From Pseudorhodobacter sp. PARRP1 (GTDB lineage: Bacteria > Pseudomonadota > Alphaproteobacteria > Rhodobacterales > Rhodobacteraceae): a stretch of 64,000 nt of DNA. Positions within the stretch are counted from its first letter, which is position 1, and every line of letters starts with the position of its first letter. Position numbers and translations under genes: made by a program. A model generated the notes under the pieces. It was not told the DNA's origin and searched no databases. It was given only the letters and a program-made list of their open reading frames with translations. Below are positions 51,317-60,107 of the stretch, piece by piece. The DNA lies in NCBI GenBank assembly GCA_002256245.1, contig NKIU01000013.1, positions 1-64,000 of the forward strand. The letters run 5' to 3'.

Positions 51317-52624
51317 ATGCTGAACACTCTGCGCAACCCGACCTTTCGACATCTGTTCGCCGCACAGCTTGTAGCCTTGATAGGAACAGGCCTTGCCACC
51401 GTGGCACTTGGGCTTCTGGCCTGGAAGCTGGCAGGTGACAACGCGGGCGCGGTGCTTGGCACGGCGCTGGCCATCAAGATGGTGGCCTATGTCACATTGG
51501 CCCCGGTGGCCGCTGCCATTGCGGAACGTTTGCCACGCCGGGCCTTTCTGGTGGCGCTGGACCTGATCCGCGCGGGCGTCATTGCTTGCCTGCCCTTCGT
51601 TGATCAGGTCTGGCAGATTTATGTGCTGATCTTCTTTCTTCAGGCAGCATCAGCCGGGTTCACACCGGCGTTTCAGGCTGTCATCCCCGATGTCCTGAAG
51701 GACGAAGATGGTTACACCAACGCCCTGTCGCTGTTGCGTCTGGCCGAAGATATGGAACAACTCGCCTCACCGATGATTGCGGCGGCATTGCTGACCGTCG
51801 TCAGCTTTCCGGTCCTGTTTGCGGGCACGGTGGTTGGATTTGTCGCATCGGCGCTGCTGGTGGTGACAGCCCGTCTGCCGGATCGGGTGCGGGGCGAGAA
51901 CAGCCAATTCTGGGCAGATGTGACAAAGGGCCTCCGCATCTATGCCCGAACGCCCCGCCTGCGCGGGTTGATGGTGATGGAGGCCGCCGTCGCGGCAGCG
52001 GGGGCGATGGTCTATGTCAACACCGTGGTTCTGGTCCAGGCGCGCTTGGGTTTGGGTGAGGAGTCGGTGGCGCTGGCATTTGCGGGCTTTGGGGCCGGGT
52101 CGATGCTGGCAGCCTTCCTGTTGCCGCGCATCCTGGACCGGCTGGCCGACCGCCCCGTGATGATCGGCGGGGCCGCGTTGATGGTCGCGGGCGTCTCACT
52201 GGTGCCGCTGGTTGGCAGCCTGATCACCCTGATCGCTTTCTGGGCGATCATTGGTTTCGGGTTCTCCCTGACGCAAACCCCCATTGGCCGGATCATCAAC
52301 CGCTCTGCCCGTGAAGCAGACCGTGGCGCGGTCTTTGCCGCACAATTCGCACTGTCGCATGCCTGTTGGCTTGTGACCTATCCACTGGCAGGTTGGATCG
52401 GTGCCGGGGCGGGACTGACCGCTGCGGCTCTCGTCCTTGCCGGGATCGGCGCGCTTGGCCTGATCGCCGTGCTGCGCATCTGGCCCGCGCAGGATGCAAG
52501 CGAGCTGGTGCATGACCATTCGGACTTGCCCGCTGATCACCCGCATCTGGCCGAACACGGGTCCCGTCATGCACATCCCTTCGTGATCGACGACCTGCAC
52601 CGCCGCTGGCCCCGCGCGGCCTGA
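51317..52624 (+). CDS. MFS exporter with His-rich C-terminus (NreB-like)
   Basis: The 435-residue major facilitator has twelve hydrophobic helices, N-terminal NPTFRHLFAAQLVALIGTGL and the loop AERLPRRAFLVALD. The C-terminal tail HDHSDLPADHPHLAEHGSRH is His- and Asp-rich, as in the nickel exporter NreB. With the CsoR-like repressor this forms an nreA-nreB-like pair, likely nickel or cobalt efflux. Symbols are withheld because the metal is unproven. Confidence 0.85.
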   Translation: MLNTLRNPTFRHLFAAQLVALIGTGLATVALGLLAWKLAGDNAGAVLGTALAIKMVAYVTLAPVAAAIAERLPRRAFLVALDLIRAGVIACLPFVDQVWQIYVLIFFLQAASAGFTPAFQAVIPDVLKDEDGYTNALSLLRLAEDMEQLASPMIAAALLTVVSFPVLFAGTVVGFVASALLVVTARLPDRVRGENSQFWADVTKGLRIYARTPRLRGLMVMEAAVAAAGAMVYVNTVVLVQARLGLGEESVALAFAGFGAGSMLAAFLLPRILDRLADRPVMIGGAALMVAGVSLVPLVGSLITLIAFWAIIGFGFSLTQTPIGRIINRSAREADRGAVFAAQFALSHACWLVTYPLAGWIGAGAGLTAAALVLAGIGALGLIAVLRIWPAQDASELVHDHSDLPADHPHLAEHGSRHAHPFVIDDLHRRWPRAA

Positions 52625-52626
52625 GC

Positions 52627-53055
52627 ATGATCGCGCTTGCCGGCCTGTTTCTGGCTGCCTTTGCGGCGGCCACGCTGATGCCGACCCAGTCCGAGGCGGT
52701 CCTGGTTGCACTGATCCTTTCTGCAAATCATCCGGTCTGGCTGCTTATGGCTGTGGCAACCTGCGGCAACGTGCTTGGCTCCGCCGTGAATTGGGCCATG
52801 GGGCGATTTTTGATCCGCTTTGCCGACCGCCGCTGGTTTCCGTCATCAAAAGCGCAGTTGGACAATGCCGCAAGTTGGTATGCGCGTTGGGGGCACTGGA
52901 GCCTGCTGGCATCATGGGTTCCAGTAATCGGCGACCCGCTGACCCTGGTCGCGGGCGGGCTGCGCGAACGGTTCTGGCGGTTCGTGCTGATCGTCACCTT
53001 TGCCAAGGGCGGTCGTTATCTGGTGCTGGCTTCGGTCACCATGGCTGTTACGTGA
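52627..53055 (+). CDS. DedA/YqaA-family membrane protein
   Basis: This 142-residue inner-membrane protein has about four helices and the YqaA-type motif TQSEAVLVALILS, then GNVLGSAVNWAMGR, WGHWSLLASWVPVIGDPLTLVAGGLR. DedA relatives handle lipid carriers or maintain proton motive force and metal resistance. The gene starts two bases after the exporter stop, so it is part of the metal operon. Confidence 0.85.
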   Translation: MIALAGLFLAAFAAATLMPTQSEAVLVALILSANHPVWLLMAVATCGNVLGSAVNWAMGRFLIRFADRRWFPSSKAQLDNAASWYARWGHWSLLASWVPVIGDPLTLVAGGLRERFWRFVLIVTFAKGGRYLVLASVTMAVT

Positions 53056-53334
53056 TCTGCCTGTTGGCCGTGACGGCACGGAAATCGCCAGCAAGAATGG
53101 CTGTCATTTTGGCCACTTTTGACGAAGGCGCCGACCCGGTCGCGATAGAAAGTGGCAGCGGTGCTCAAAGATACATTGGCCTCAAAGGCCGTTTTACTTT
53201 GCGCCCCGATCTTCAACCGGCTGCTCCAGTCACTTGGGCCGATGACCGGACCGTAACGCAAACGACCGCTTTCTGCCGAGGCTGTGTAAAAACTCCGATT
53301 TATGTTACAATGACCCATGGCTGGGAAGATTTTC

Positions 53335-53484
53335 ATGGCGGGTTTCATCGACGGCATCAGCCGAGATCAGACAACGCTTTTCCCAGAGCGTTTGGACGAC
53401 TGGATTGGGGAAGATCACCTTGTGCGTGTGGTTGATCTGTTCGTGGACCAGCTCAATGTGCCCTCGCTCGGGTTACGGACATGA
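53335..53484 (+). pseudogene. N-terminal fragment of an IS1182/IS1380-type DDE transposase
   Basis: The frame from ATG 53335 reads MAGFIDGISRDQTTLFPERL, then DDWIGEDHLVRVVDLFVDQL and stops at 53482-53484. This matches the start of transposases that begin with RxQxTLFPExLDDxI and VRVxDxFVxxL. The remaining 400 or more residues are missing; the next recognisable gene is on the other strand. It is a dead fragment. Confidence 0.8.
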
Positions 53485-53569
53485 CCACGACGTCCTTTCG
53501 CACCATCAGGCCTTGGCGCAGGCACGCGCTTTATTTGTCCCGCAAGAAAGGGTAGCGCGCGCGCTGCCG

Positions 53570-53992
53570 TCATTGACCGTGTGCAGCAAGCCAGGCGGTC
53601 ATCTGCGCAATCTCGGCCTCCTGCGCTACAATAACAGCTTCGGCAAGAGCGCGGACTTCCGGATCTTTGCCGTATTGCACAGCAACCTTCGCCATATCGA
53701 CTGCGGCTTGGTGGTGCGGGATCATGCCAGCCATGAAATCGACATCCGGATCGCCCGTGTAAGGGATCATCATTCCGGCCATCATGTCGTTCATCGCCTT
53801 GGCGTAAGCCAGCGTGGCAGGGTCTCTGGCCAACTCCGGTGGAATGAGTGCGGTGTGGTCCATGCCACCCATCGCCCCCATATCCATCTGCATGCCAGAG
53901 TGGTCCATGCCTTCCATCGTAGTCTGAGCAACGGCAAATCCACCAACTACGATGGCGGCAGCGGCTGTTAAAGCAAGCGAGCGCTTGTTCAT
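53570..53992 (-). CDS. Periplasmic DUF305 protein
   Basis: The 140-residue protein has a signal peptide ([23 protein letters not shown]) and a Met/His-rich mature start ([21 protein letters not shown]), then the DUF305 core with [18 protein letters not shown] and [14 protein letters not shown]305 proteins are linked to copper and silver tolerance, and the Met/His clusters suit Cu(I)/Ag(I). It lies next to a small HMA protein on the same strand (21 bases between), so a periplasmic copper-binding role is likely. Confidence 0.9.
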   Translation of the reverse strand: MNKRSLALTAAAAIVVGGFAVAQTTMEGMDHSGMQMDMGAMGGMDHTALIPPELARDPATLAYAKAMNDMMAGMMIPYTGDPDVDFMAGMIPHHQAAVDMAKVAVQYGKDPEVRALAEAVIVAQEAEIAQMTAWLAAHGQ

Positions 53993-54013
53993 TGGAATTC
54001 TCCTGTGTTGGGA

Positions 54014-54202
54014 TCAGTTTACGGAAAAGCCGGCAGTGGCCAGAACTGCCTCGGGCTTTGGGCGGGGCGCTGTCGTCGTGACATCTACTTTGTGCCTCGC
54101 GGGGTCTGCATTAAACTTGGCAACTGGATCGACTGACAAGATCGCCGTCGTCACGCTGCGCGCACAGCCGCCGCAAGTCATATTCTCAATGTGGAACCGC
54201 AT
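54014..54202 (-). CDS. Small HMA-domain metallochaperone (CopZ-like)
   Basis: This 62-residue protein has the beta-alpha-beta-beta-alpha-beta HMA fold, with MTCGGCARSVT giving C10 and C13 as Cu(I) ligands, and it ends AVLATAGFSVN. No signal peptide, so it is a cytosolic chaperone. It is the upstream gene of the pair with DUF305. No P-type ATPase is seen in the window; its partner may be elsewhere. Confidence 0.88.
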   Translation of the reverse strand: MRFHIENMTCGGCARSVTTAILSVDPVAKFNADPARHKVDVTTTAPRPKPEAVLATAGFSVN

Positions 54203-54373
54203 GAGATCCTCCGTGGGTGCTGTCTCATGCCCAATCAGATAGGGCTTCCCACAGGTGGAAGGTCAAGTAGCTGCGCAAACAATCTTTTCCGAAACCTCCC
54301 TGTGATCGTGCGATGACTAGAAGCCCCAACTCGACGGTTGCAAACAAGGCAAATTGCATGGCGGGCTGCAAGG

Positions 54374-54389
54374 CTTACAGAAATGTAAG
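54374..54389. promoter_or_regulatory. TTACA-N4-TGTAA box upstream of the b561 gene
   Basis: CTTACA-GAAA-TGTAAG is a perfect six-base inverted repeat with a four-base spacer, 55 bases before the cytochrome b561 gene. The same box, with one mismatch, lies in the divergent region of the two-component system (57863-57878). From memory, OmpR-type heavy-metal/redox regulators such as HprR bind TTACA-N4-TGTAA, so this is a likely response-regulator site. Confidence 0.65.
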
Positions 54390-54444
54390 GCCGCCGAAAC
54401 ATGGCTGCGATCCAATTGCCCTAGGGCTGCGAACCAAGAGTTAG

Positions 54445-55092
54445 ATGCGGCAAAACAGGACACATTCCATGGCTCACTACGACGACAAGCAATTTACTCT
54501 GGTGATGCCAGTTGAGAAGCATGCGCTGCAGACGCGGCTGTTGCACGGTGGACTTGCGATCGCAATCCTGACGCAGTTGCTGACCAGTCTTGCAATGGAG
54601 GGCCCGGATGAAGTGCAGTCCGGCGACATTCTCTTTCAAATCCATCGCTACAGCGGGCTGACGGCCGCCGTATTGGCTTTGGCGCTATGGCTGGTGATCT
54701 TGACTCGTCGGCGCGGCACCGATCTGGGGGCGTTGCTGCCGTGGTTCTCTGGCGCACGTCTTTCGGCTTTGTGGATTGACCTACGCCTCCATATGGCAGC
54801 GCTGGTCAAGTTGCGCCTGCCCACCCACGATCCCGATGCAGCACTTCCTGCAGCCGTTCATGGGCTTGGTCTGTTGCTGATTTCGGCGATGGCCCTGTCG
54901 GGCACGGTCTATTTTCTGCAGGTGATGTTTGGGTTTCACTCTGCAGAACCCGACGGCATGTTGGCGATGACGGTGCATGTAACGCTGGCCAATCTGGTTT
55001 GGGCATATTTGATTGGCCATGCTGGGCTTGGCGTGTTGCATCACCTTCTGCGATCGGCGAGCCTGACCGAGATGTGGTCGCTGCGCCGGTAG
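54445..55092 (+). CDS. Cytochrome b561-domain membrane protein
   Basis: The 215-residue protein has four helices with His at HGGLAIAILTQLL, IHRYSGLTAAVLALALWL, AVHGLGLLLISAMALSG and HVTLANLVWAYLIGHAGLGVLHH, the expected haem-b ligand pattern. It is a likely quinol-linked electron carrier. ATG 54445 has AAGAG upstream; ATG 54469 is possible too. It shares a box at 54374-54389 with the two-component system region and is followed ten bases later by a PAP2 phosphatase. Confidence 0.85.
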   Translation: MRQNRTHSMAHYDDKQFTLVMPVEKHALQTRLLHGGLAIAILTQLLTSLAMEGPDEVQSGDILFQIHRYSGLTAAVLALALWLVILTRRRGTDLGALLPWFSGARLSALWIDLRLHMAALVKLRLPTHDPDAALPAAVHGLGLLLISAMALSGTVYFLQVMFGFHSAEPDGMLAMTVHVTLANLVWAYLIGHAGLGVLHHLLRSASLTEMWSLRR

Positions 55093-55101
55093 AGCTTCAA
55101 A

Positions 55102-55722
55102 ATGGCGATTTCCAATGTCGAGCTCTGGAACCAGAGTGTATTTCTGGGTCTGAATGCCAGTGCAAAATCGCCGATCTTACTCATCGGAATCGCCAAGGTT
55201 CTGGCGGGTGGGGCGATCTATCTGGTTGCTCTAACGCTGAGTATTTTGTGGGTCTGGCGTGGGCGCGCCGTCAGGTTTGTTCTGCTGGACGCCATGGTCT
55301 CAGCTGCGGTCGGTTTAGGTTTGGCGCAGATGATTGCAGCGATCTGGTATCACCCAAGGCCATTCGAAATTGGTTTGGGTCTCCAATGGATCGCCCATGC
55401 CGCAGAGGCGTCTTTTCCCAGTGATCATGCCACAATGATGTTCAGCTTGGCGATACCGCTGCTGTGCGCGCCGCAGACGAGATTGTGGGGAATTATTCTG
55501 ATGCTGTTGGGTTTGGCGGTGGCTTGGTCGCGCGTCTATCTTGGTGTGCACTTTCCGCTTGATATGATTGGCGCGTTCGGTGTTGCCGCATTTGCATCAC
55601 TTGTGATCCTGCCTGCAACCGCACGGCTTCGACGTTGGACCTATCCTGCATTGTTTGGGATGTATGAGGCATCAATCAAAGCAATGCGGCTTCCCAATGC
55701 GATGTTTCCGCGCAACCTGTGA
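55102..55722 (+). CDS. PAP2-family phosphatase (undecaprenyl-diphosphatase-like)
   Basis: This 206-residue protein has about five helices and the three phosphatase motifs: a variant first motif around YHPRPF, SFPSDHA and SRVYLGVHFPLD. The size and order match BcrC/PgpB-type lipid phosphatases that dephosphorylate undecaprenyl diphosphate outside the membrane. It is transcribed with the b561 gene (ten-base gap), suggesting envelope stress control. Confidence 0.88.
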   Translation: MAISNVELWNQSVFLGLNASAKSPILLIGIAKVLAGGAIYLVALTLSILWVWRGRAVRFVLLDAMVSAAVGLGLAQMIAAIWYHPRPFEIGLGLQWIAHAAEASFPSDHATMMFSLAIPLLCAPQTRLWGIILMLLGLAVAWSRVYLGVHFPLDMIGAFGVAAFASLVILPATARLRRWTYPALFGMYEASIKAMRLPNAMFPRNL

Positions 55723-55764
55723 TGTCACTGCCTAAAACTGGATGCACAAAAGCTTCTGCCGGAT

Positions 55765-57129
55765 TTAAGCCAGATTTTGTGCAGTCACGAACTGCAGATC
55801 AACCCGAAGCCCCGGCGCTGTATCGGCCAAAGTCAGCTTGGCATCGTGTAGATCTGCCACGGCTTTAACAAGCGCAAGTCCCAGCCCTGTGCCCGCGGTG
55901 GTTCGACTTTTCTCCAGCCGATAAAGGCGCCGCAATACCTTGTCGCGCTCCGGGTCGGGGATGCCGGGCCCGTTGTCGCTCACAGATGCTGTCACATAGC
56001 GATCGTCCGCGTCAACAGCGCAGCGGATGACGGTGCCGGGTGGGCAATGCCGGATCGCGTTCTCAATCAGATTGGCGATGGCTTGTGTCAACAGTTCACG
56101 GTCGCCCATCAGCCATGCGGGGCCAGAGTTTTCGCAGGTGAGGCTCATCTGCGCATCAATGGCCACATCCGCGTAAACCTCGGCAATATCGCCAATCAAA
56201 GTTGCCAGATCCAGCCGCGCAAACTTTTCGCGCCGCGCGCCAGCTTCAATCTGGGCGATGCGGAGAAGGGCTGCGAAGGTCTGATCAATCACCGCGCCTT
56301 GCGCCAGAGCCGCAGCAAGATTGTCTGAGGGGTTGGCCCCATTCGCCGTCTTTTGTGCCGCTTCCTCGATCTGAATGCGCAACCGATTAAGTGGGGTGCG
56401 CAGATCATGCGCAATATCGGCACTGACTTGGCGCATGGCTTCAACCAGTGATGCCAGCCGTTCCAATGCTGCGTTGACGGCGCGCGATATCCGATCCAGT
56501 TCATCGCCCCGCCCGGTAACGGGCAGTCGCGCCGTAAGGTCGCCTTGTGCAACGCGGGCGGCAGCGGACTCTGCCTCTGTCATGCGTTTTTGCACGCGCA
56601 GAGCAAGCACGCTGCCGACAACGATGGCCGCCAAAAGCGCAAATACACTTGCCCATCCGAAAGCACCCAACACGATCTCTTGCAGATCATCCAGATCGGC
56701 ATCATTCAGGCCGACCGTCAGGCTGTAACCCCCCGCTATGCCCGAGAACATGCGATAGGCATATTCGCTGGGCACATCAACCCGCACGGCAGGAACCGTT
56801 GACCAGCCCAACTCTGGCCGGAAATCAGCGATGTTGCTTGCCAAAATCCTGCCGGTTTGATCACGCAGCAGATAGGCCGTGGCACGGTCTGGGCTGGCTT
56901 TGATACGCGCGGCGATGGCCTCAATCAGATCAGTTTCGTCGCCTTGCAGGCTGGTCTGCTCGATGGCTGCGAAAATCTCTGTCACGCGGGCATCCTGCCT
57001 TGCGGACAGTTGCGCCTTCATCAGGCCGTAGCCAACCCCACTGGCCAGCATCAGCGTCGCAAGCACGAAGATTGAGACCGCAAGTGCAAGCCGAAAGGCG
57101 CTATGCCGCCACAGATCAGCGGGGCGCAT
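55765..57129 (-). CDS. Sensor histidine kinase (EnvZ/HprS-type)
   Basis: The 454-residue kinase has an N-terminal helix (LALAVSIFVLATLMLASGVGY), a periplasmic domain of about 120 residues, a second helix (ASVFALLAAIVVGSVLAL), a HAMP region, an H box with SADIAHDLRTPLNRL, an N box with NLIENAIRHC, a G1 box DNGPGIPD and a G2 box GTGLGLALV. ATG 57129 gives the standard start with a 14-base overlap on the response regulator; a longer 5' extension (to 57243) would lie inside that gene. The signal is unknown; the operator type points to metal or redox stress. Confidence 0.92.
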   Translation of the reverse strand: MRPADLWRHSAFRLALAVSIFVLATLMLASGVGYGLMKAQLSARQDARVTEIFAAIEQTSLQGDETDLIEAIAARIKASPDRATAYLLRDQTGRILASNIADFRPELGWSTVPAVRVDVPSEYAYRMFSGIAGGYSLTVGLNDADLDDLQEIVLGAFGWASVFALLAAIVVGSVLALRVQKRMTEAESAAARVAQGDLTARLPVTGRGDELDRISRAVNAALERLASLVEAMRQVSADIAHDLRTPLNRLRIQIEEAAQKTANGANPSDNLAAALAQGAVIDQTFAALLRIAQIEAGARREKFARLDLATLIGDIAEVYADVAIDAQMSLTCENSGPAWLMGDRELLTQAIANLIENAIRHCPPGTVIRCAVDADDRYVTASVSDNGPGIPDPERDKVLRRLYRLEKSRTTAGTGLGLALVKAVADLHDAKLTLADTAPGLRVDLQFVTAQNLA

Positions 57130-57793
57130 GAAGGGTATAGCCCATGTTTTTGACCGTATGCAGCAAGGCCACATCAAACGGCTTGTCGATCTTGGTGCGC
57201 AGACGACTGATGTGGGTTTCGACCACAGAGGTCTTTGGGTCAAAATGAAAATCCCAAACCCGTTCCAACAGCATCGTGCGCGTCACCACCCGGCCTTCGT
57301 TGCGCATCAATACTTCCAGCAGGGTGAACTCCTTCGGCAACAACTCAATCGCTTGACCCGACCGCGTGGCGTGTCTGCGCATCAGATCAAGCTCTAGATC
57401 GGCCACCCGCAGCACGGTTTTCACCTCTTGCACCGGAGGACGGCGGGCCAAGGCATTGATCCTTGCCAGCAGTTCGGCAAAGGCGAAAGGCTTTGTCAGG
57501 TAGTCATCGCCGCCCGCCTCGAGGCCTTCGACGCGGTCATCAATCCCGCCAAGAGCCGTCAAAAACAACACCGGCGTTCTGCGCCCCGCAGCGCGCAGGG
57601 CGCGAACCAGCGAAAGCCCGTCCAACCCCGGCAGCATCCTGTCCACCACCAGCACATCATAGCTTTCACGCGTCGCCTGAAACAGCCCATCTGTCCCATC
57701 CCCCAGCACATCGCAAACATGACCGTTCTCGGCCAGCCCGCGTGAGACGTAGGCGGCGACAGCGGTATCGTCTTCAATCAGCAGGATGCGCAT
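57116..57793 (-). CDS. OmpR-family response regulator
   Basis: The 225-residue regulator has a receiver with E7-D8-D9, phosphorylation site D51 (VVDRMLPGLDG), Thr in FLTA and Lys in YLTKPF, and a C-terminal winged helix with LELDLMRRHATRSGQAIEL and a VVETHISRLRTKID-like recognition helix. It probably binds the TTACA-type boxes at 57863-57878 and 54374-54389. The kinase gene follows with a 14-base overlap. Confidence 0.93.
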   Translation of the reverse strand: MRILLIEDDTAVAAYVSRGLAENGHVCDVLGDGTDGLFQATRESYDVLVVDRMLPGLDGLSLVRALRAAGRRTPVLFLTALGGIDDRVEGLEAGGDDYLTKPFAFAELLARINALARRPPVQEVKTVLRVADLELDLMRRHATRSGQAIELLPKEFTLLEVLMRNEGRVVTRTMLLERVWDFHFDPKTSVVETHISRLRTKIDKPFDVALLHTVKNMGYTLHAPR

Positions 57794-57862
57794 GGCGGGC
57801 TTTCAAGAGTGGGCAATCGCAAGCTTGATAAGTTGGCCGTCTAACACATCGCTCGCGCCAAC

Positions 57863-57878
57863 CATACAAATCTGTAAG
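57863..57878. promoter_or_regulatory. TTACA-N4-TGTAA-type box in the divergent region
   Basis: CATACA-AATC-TGTAAG is the same inverted repeat as at 54374-54389 with one mismatch. It lies between the response regulator (start 57793) and the periplasmic protein gene (start 57957), so it could control both. This repetition is the main argument that the boxes are real operators. Confidence 0.6.
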
Positions 57879-57956
57879 CCGGGCGAAAGTTACCCGTATG
57901 GGCGCGCCATTAGAACCGCACAAACCGGATTTTCTGGGGTCAACTGGAGCGGCTAT

Positions 57957-58595
57957 ATGAAGCAAATACTTTTGGCGACGGCGTTGATTGCGTTGCCCGT
58001 CGCGGCGTTCACCGGGTTCAACCTTTATACGCGCGAACCCCGCGTTGTCGCATCGGCCTCTTCGACAGGCTTGGGCGATCTCTCGGCCTTTTCTGCCATC
58101 GTGACAGATGTCCAAGCCATCGCTGCCAAAGGCGATCTGGCAGGCGCAAAAACCCGCATCAAGGATCTTGAAACAGCCTGGGACGCGCAGGCGTCTGCCC
58201 TGCGCGCAAAAGATGGCACCGCTTGGGGTGGCATCGACGATGCTGCCGACGCCGCTTTGGCGGCCTTGCGGGCTGGCACACCGGATGCTGCCGAGGTCGC
58301 AGCGACATTGACTGCTTTGCAGGCGACGTTGCAAAATCCAACCCCAGCCAAAGACAATTCTGCCGCCGCAACGCTTGTCAGCGGCATCGCTGTGACAGAC
58401 GCCAACGGCCGCGCCCTGCCTTGCGAAGAAATGCTGGCTGCCGTGCGCGATGGCCTGACCACCGCCAAGCTGTCAGCCCCCGACCAAGCCAGCGTCGTGG
58501 CGCTGCAAGCCAAAGCAACCGAGCGTTGCAATGCCGATGACGATCAGCACGCCGATGAATTCTCGGCACAGGCTTTGGCGCTGCTGGCACCATGA
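57957..58595 (+). CDS. Periplasmic protein of unknown function
   Basis: The 212-residue protein has a signal peptide or anchor (MKQILLATALIALPVAAFTGF) and an Ala-rich, helical mature part that reads as two similar halves: VQAIAAKGDLAGAKTRIKDL/LETAWDAQASALRAK and EMLAAVRDGLTTAKLSAPDQ/ALQAKATERC. Two cysteines (CEE, RCN) may pair. I do not recognise the family. The start has TGGAGC upstream. It is followed by a COG4705 gene and a porin gene and shares the two-component promoter region, so it may be a stress sensor or buffer in the envelope. Confidence 0.75.
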   Translation: MKQILLATALIALPVAAFTGFNLYTREPRVVASASSTGLGDLSAFSAIVTDVQAIAAKGDLAGAKTRIKDLETAWDAQASALRAKDGTAWGGIDDAADAALAALRAGTPDAAEVAATLTALQATLQNPTPAKDNSAAATLVSGIAVTDANGRALPCEEMLAAVRDGLTTAKLSAPDQASVVALQAKATERCNADDDQHADEFSAQALALLAP

Positions 58596-58630
58596 GCAAC
58601 TTGACCCAATCTTCTGAAAGGACCGCTAAA

Positions 58631-59392
58631 ATGCAGGCAACAGCCGCTCCGATGAACCGCGTGCCAAAAGTCACCATTGATTTCTGGTTGATCAAGCTGA
58701 TGGCTGTGACCATGGGCGAAACTGCCGCCGATTATCTTGCAGTCAATCTGGGCTTTGGGCTGACCGCGACATCGCTGATCATGGCGGCCATTCTGATTGG
58801 TGCGCTGGCGCTGCAATTTGGCCAAAAGCGTTATGTGCCGTGGTCGTATTGGCTGGCCGTTGTGCTGATCAGCATCGTTGGCACATTGGTCACGGACAAT
58901 CTGGTCGATAATTTCGGGGTATCTCTGATCACCACCACCATCGGCTTTTCTATCGCCTTGGCCGTGACCTTTGCGCTTTGGTTTGCCTCTGAGAAAACCC
59001 TGTCGATCCATGCGATTTTCACCACCAAACGCGAGGCCTTCTACTGGTTGGCGATCCTGTTCACCTTCGCACTTGGCACTGCCGCTGGCGATCTGGTGGC
59101 CGAACGGTTTGGCCTTGGCTACCTTGCAACCGGCGTGCTGTTTGGCATGATCATCGCTTCGCTGGCCTGCGGATATTTCTTCCTTGGCCTTGATCCGATC
59201 CTGGGCTTCTGGCTGGCCTATATCTTTACCCGCCCGCTTGGAGCGTCGTTCGGCGACCTGCTGTCGCAACCCGCCGAATATGGCGGCCTGGCACTTGGCA
59301 CCATCATCACCAGCGCGCTGTTTTTGGGTCTGATCGTGGTGATCATCGCCTACATGTCGCTGACCCATGACGGTGACGAGACGGCGGTCTAG
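58631..59392 (+). CDS. COG4705-family inner-membrane protein
   Basis: The 253-residue protein has about eight helices with the family opening KVTIDFWLIKLMAVTMGETAADYL, and the repeated halves GETAADYLAVNLGFGL and GTAAGDLVAERFGLGYLAT. Members are known only as membrane-anchored proteins of undefined role. ATG 58631 is preferred because AAAGGA lies eight bases before; ATG 58592 overlaps the preceding gene's stop (ATGA) and is the alternative. It lies in the region regulated by the two-component system. Confidence 0.82.
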   Translation: MQATAAPMNRVPKVTIDFWLIKLMAVTMGETAADYLAVNLGFGLTATSLIMAAILIGALALQFGQKRYVPWSYWLAVVLISIVGTLVTDNLVDNFGVSLITTTIGFSIALAVTFALWFASEKTLSIHAIFTTKREAFYWLAILFTFALGTAAGDLVAERFGLGYLATGVLFGMIIASLACGYFFLGLDPILGFWLAYIFTRPLGASFGDLLSQPAEYGGLALGTIITSALFLGLIVVIIAYMSLTHDGDETAV

Positions 59393-59462
59393 CGCCAATC
59401 CCCGACAGATGCGTTCTGCACAGAAATCAAGGCGGTTTAGCCGTCACCTATTGAGGCACCCG

Positions 59463-60107
59463 ATGAATGTTATCCTTGCCAGCAGCGCCATCCTTACTGC
59501 AATCGTGCCATCCGCGACTTGGGCCGATGGGCTCAGCTTTGGCGGCAACCTCGCCGTCACTTCGAATTATATCTCGGATGGTCTCTCAGAGTCGGATAGC
59601 CGACCGGCGCTGCAACCATTCTTGGAAATCAGCAAAAATGGCATCTATGCCAACGCCTGGGCATCCAACATCAAGGACGAAGACGGCAATACCGCAGCGC
59701 TTGATCTGGGCACAGGCTATCGCGGCGATCTTTCGTCGGGCCTTTCCTACGATCTGGGATATACCCAACATTTGTTCAACAAAACGCACGGTTATTCAGC
59801 CGAGATTGACGGCTCGATGGAATATGCTGTCAACGAGCAACTGACCCTATCTGGCGAATTGTCATATGATCTGGCGGTTCATCGTCTCGGCGAAAGCTTT
59901 GGTGCCGCATACGATCTTGGCAACAGCTGGACGCTTAACGGGGGCATCAGCAAGATCGACCCGCTGGCCCCTTTGGTCGCCGAGGTCGGTGTGGGCTATG
60001 CCCTGAACGATAACCTCAATCTGGATCTTCAGTATCAGGACTCGGCCTCAACCACCGGCGTCGCTGCGCTGACAGTGAACTACGCCTTTGGCAAAGTTGG
60101 AGATTAG
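59463..60107 (+). CDS. TorF-family putative outer-membrane porin
   Basis: The 214-residue protein has a signal peptide with cleavage near TWA-DGLSFGGNL and the TorF family start NLAVTSNYISDGLSESDSRP. The mature part is a set of alternating strands (LDLGTGYRGDL, LSYDLGYTQHL, NLDLQYQDSAS) ending in a barrel-like VNYAFGKVGD. It follows the COG4705 gene by 70 bases. A small 12-14-strand-type outer-membrane pore is likely. Confidence 0.85.
   Translation: MNVILASSAILTAIVPSATWADGLSFGGNLAVTSNYISDGLSESDSRPALQPFLEISKNGIYANAWASNIKDEDGNTAALDLGTGYRGDLSSGLSYDLGYTQHLFNKTHGYSAEIDGSMEYAVNEQLTLSGELSYDLAVHRLGESFGAAYDLGNSWTLNGGISKIDPLAPLVAEVGVGYALNDNLNLDLQYQDSASTTGVAALTVNYAFGKVGD

Noticed and set aside
53405-53971. 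188-residue plus-strand frame over the DUF305 gene
   Set aside because: The minus strand has a signal peptide and DUF305 motifs; the plus frame has none and begins in the transposase fragment.
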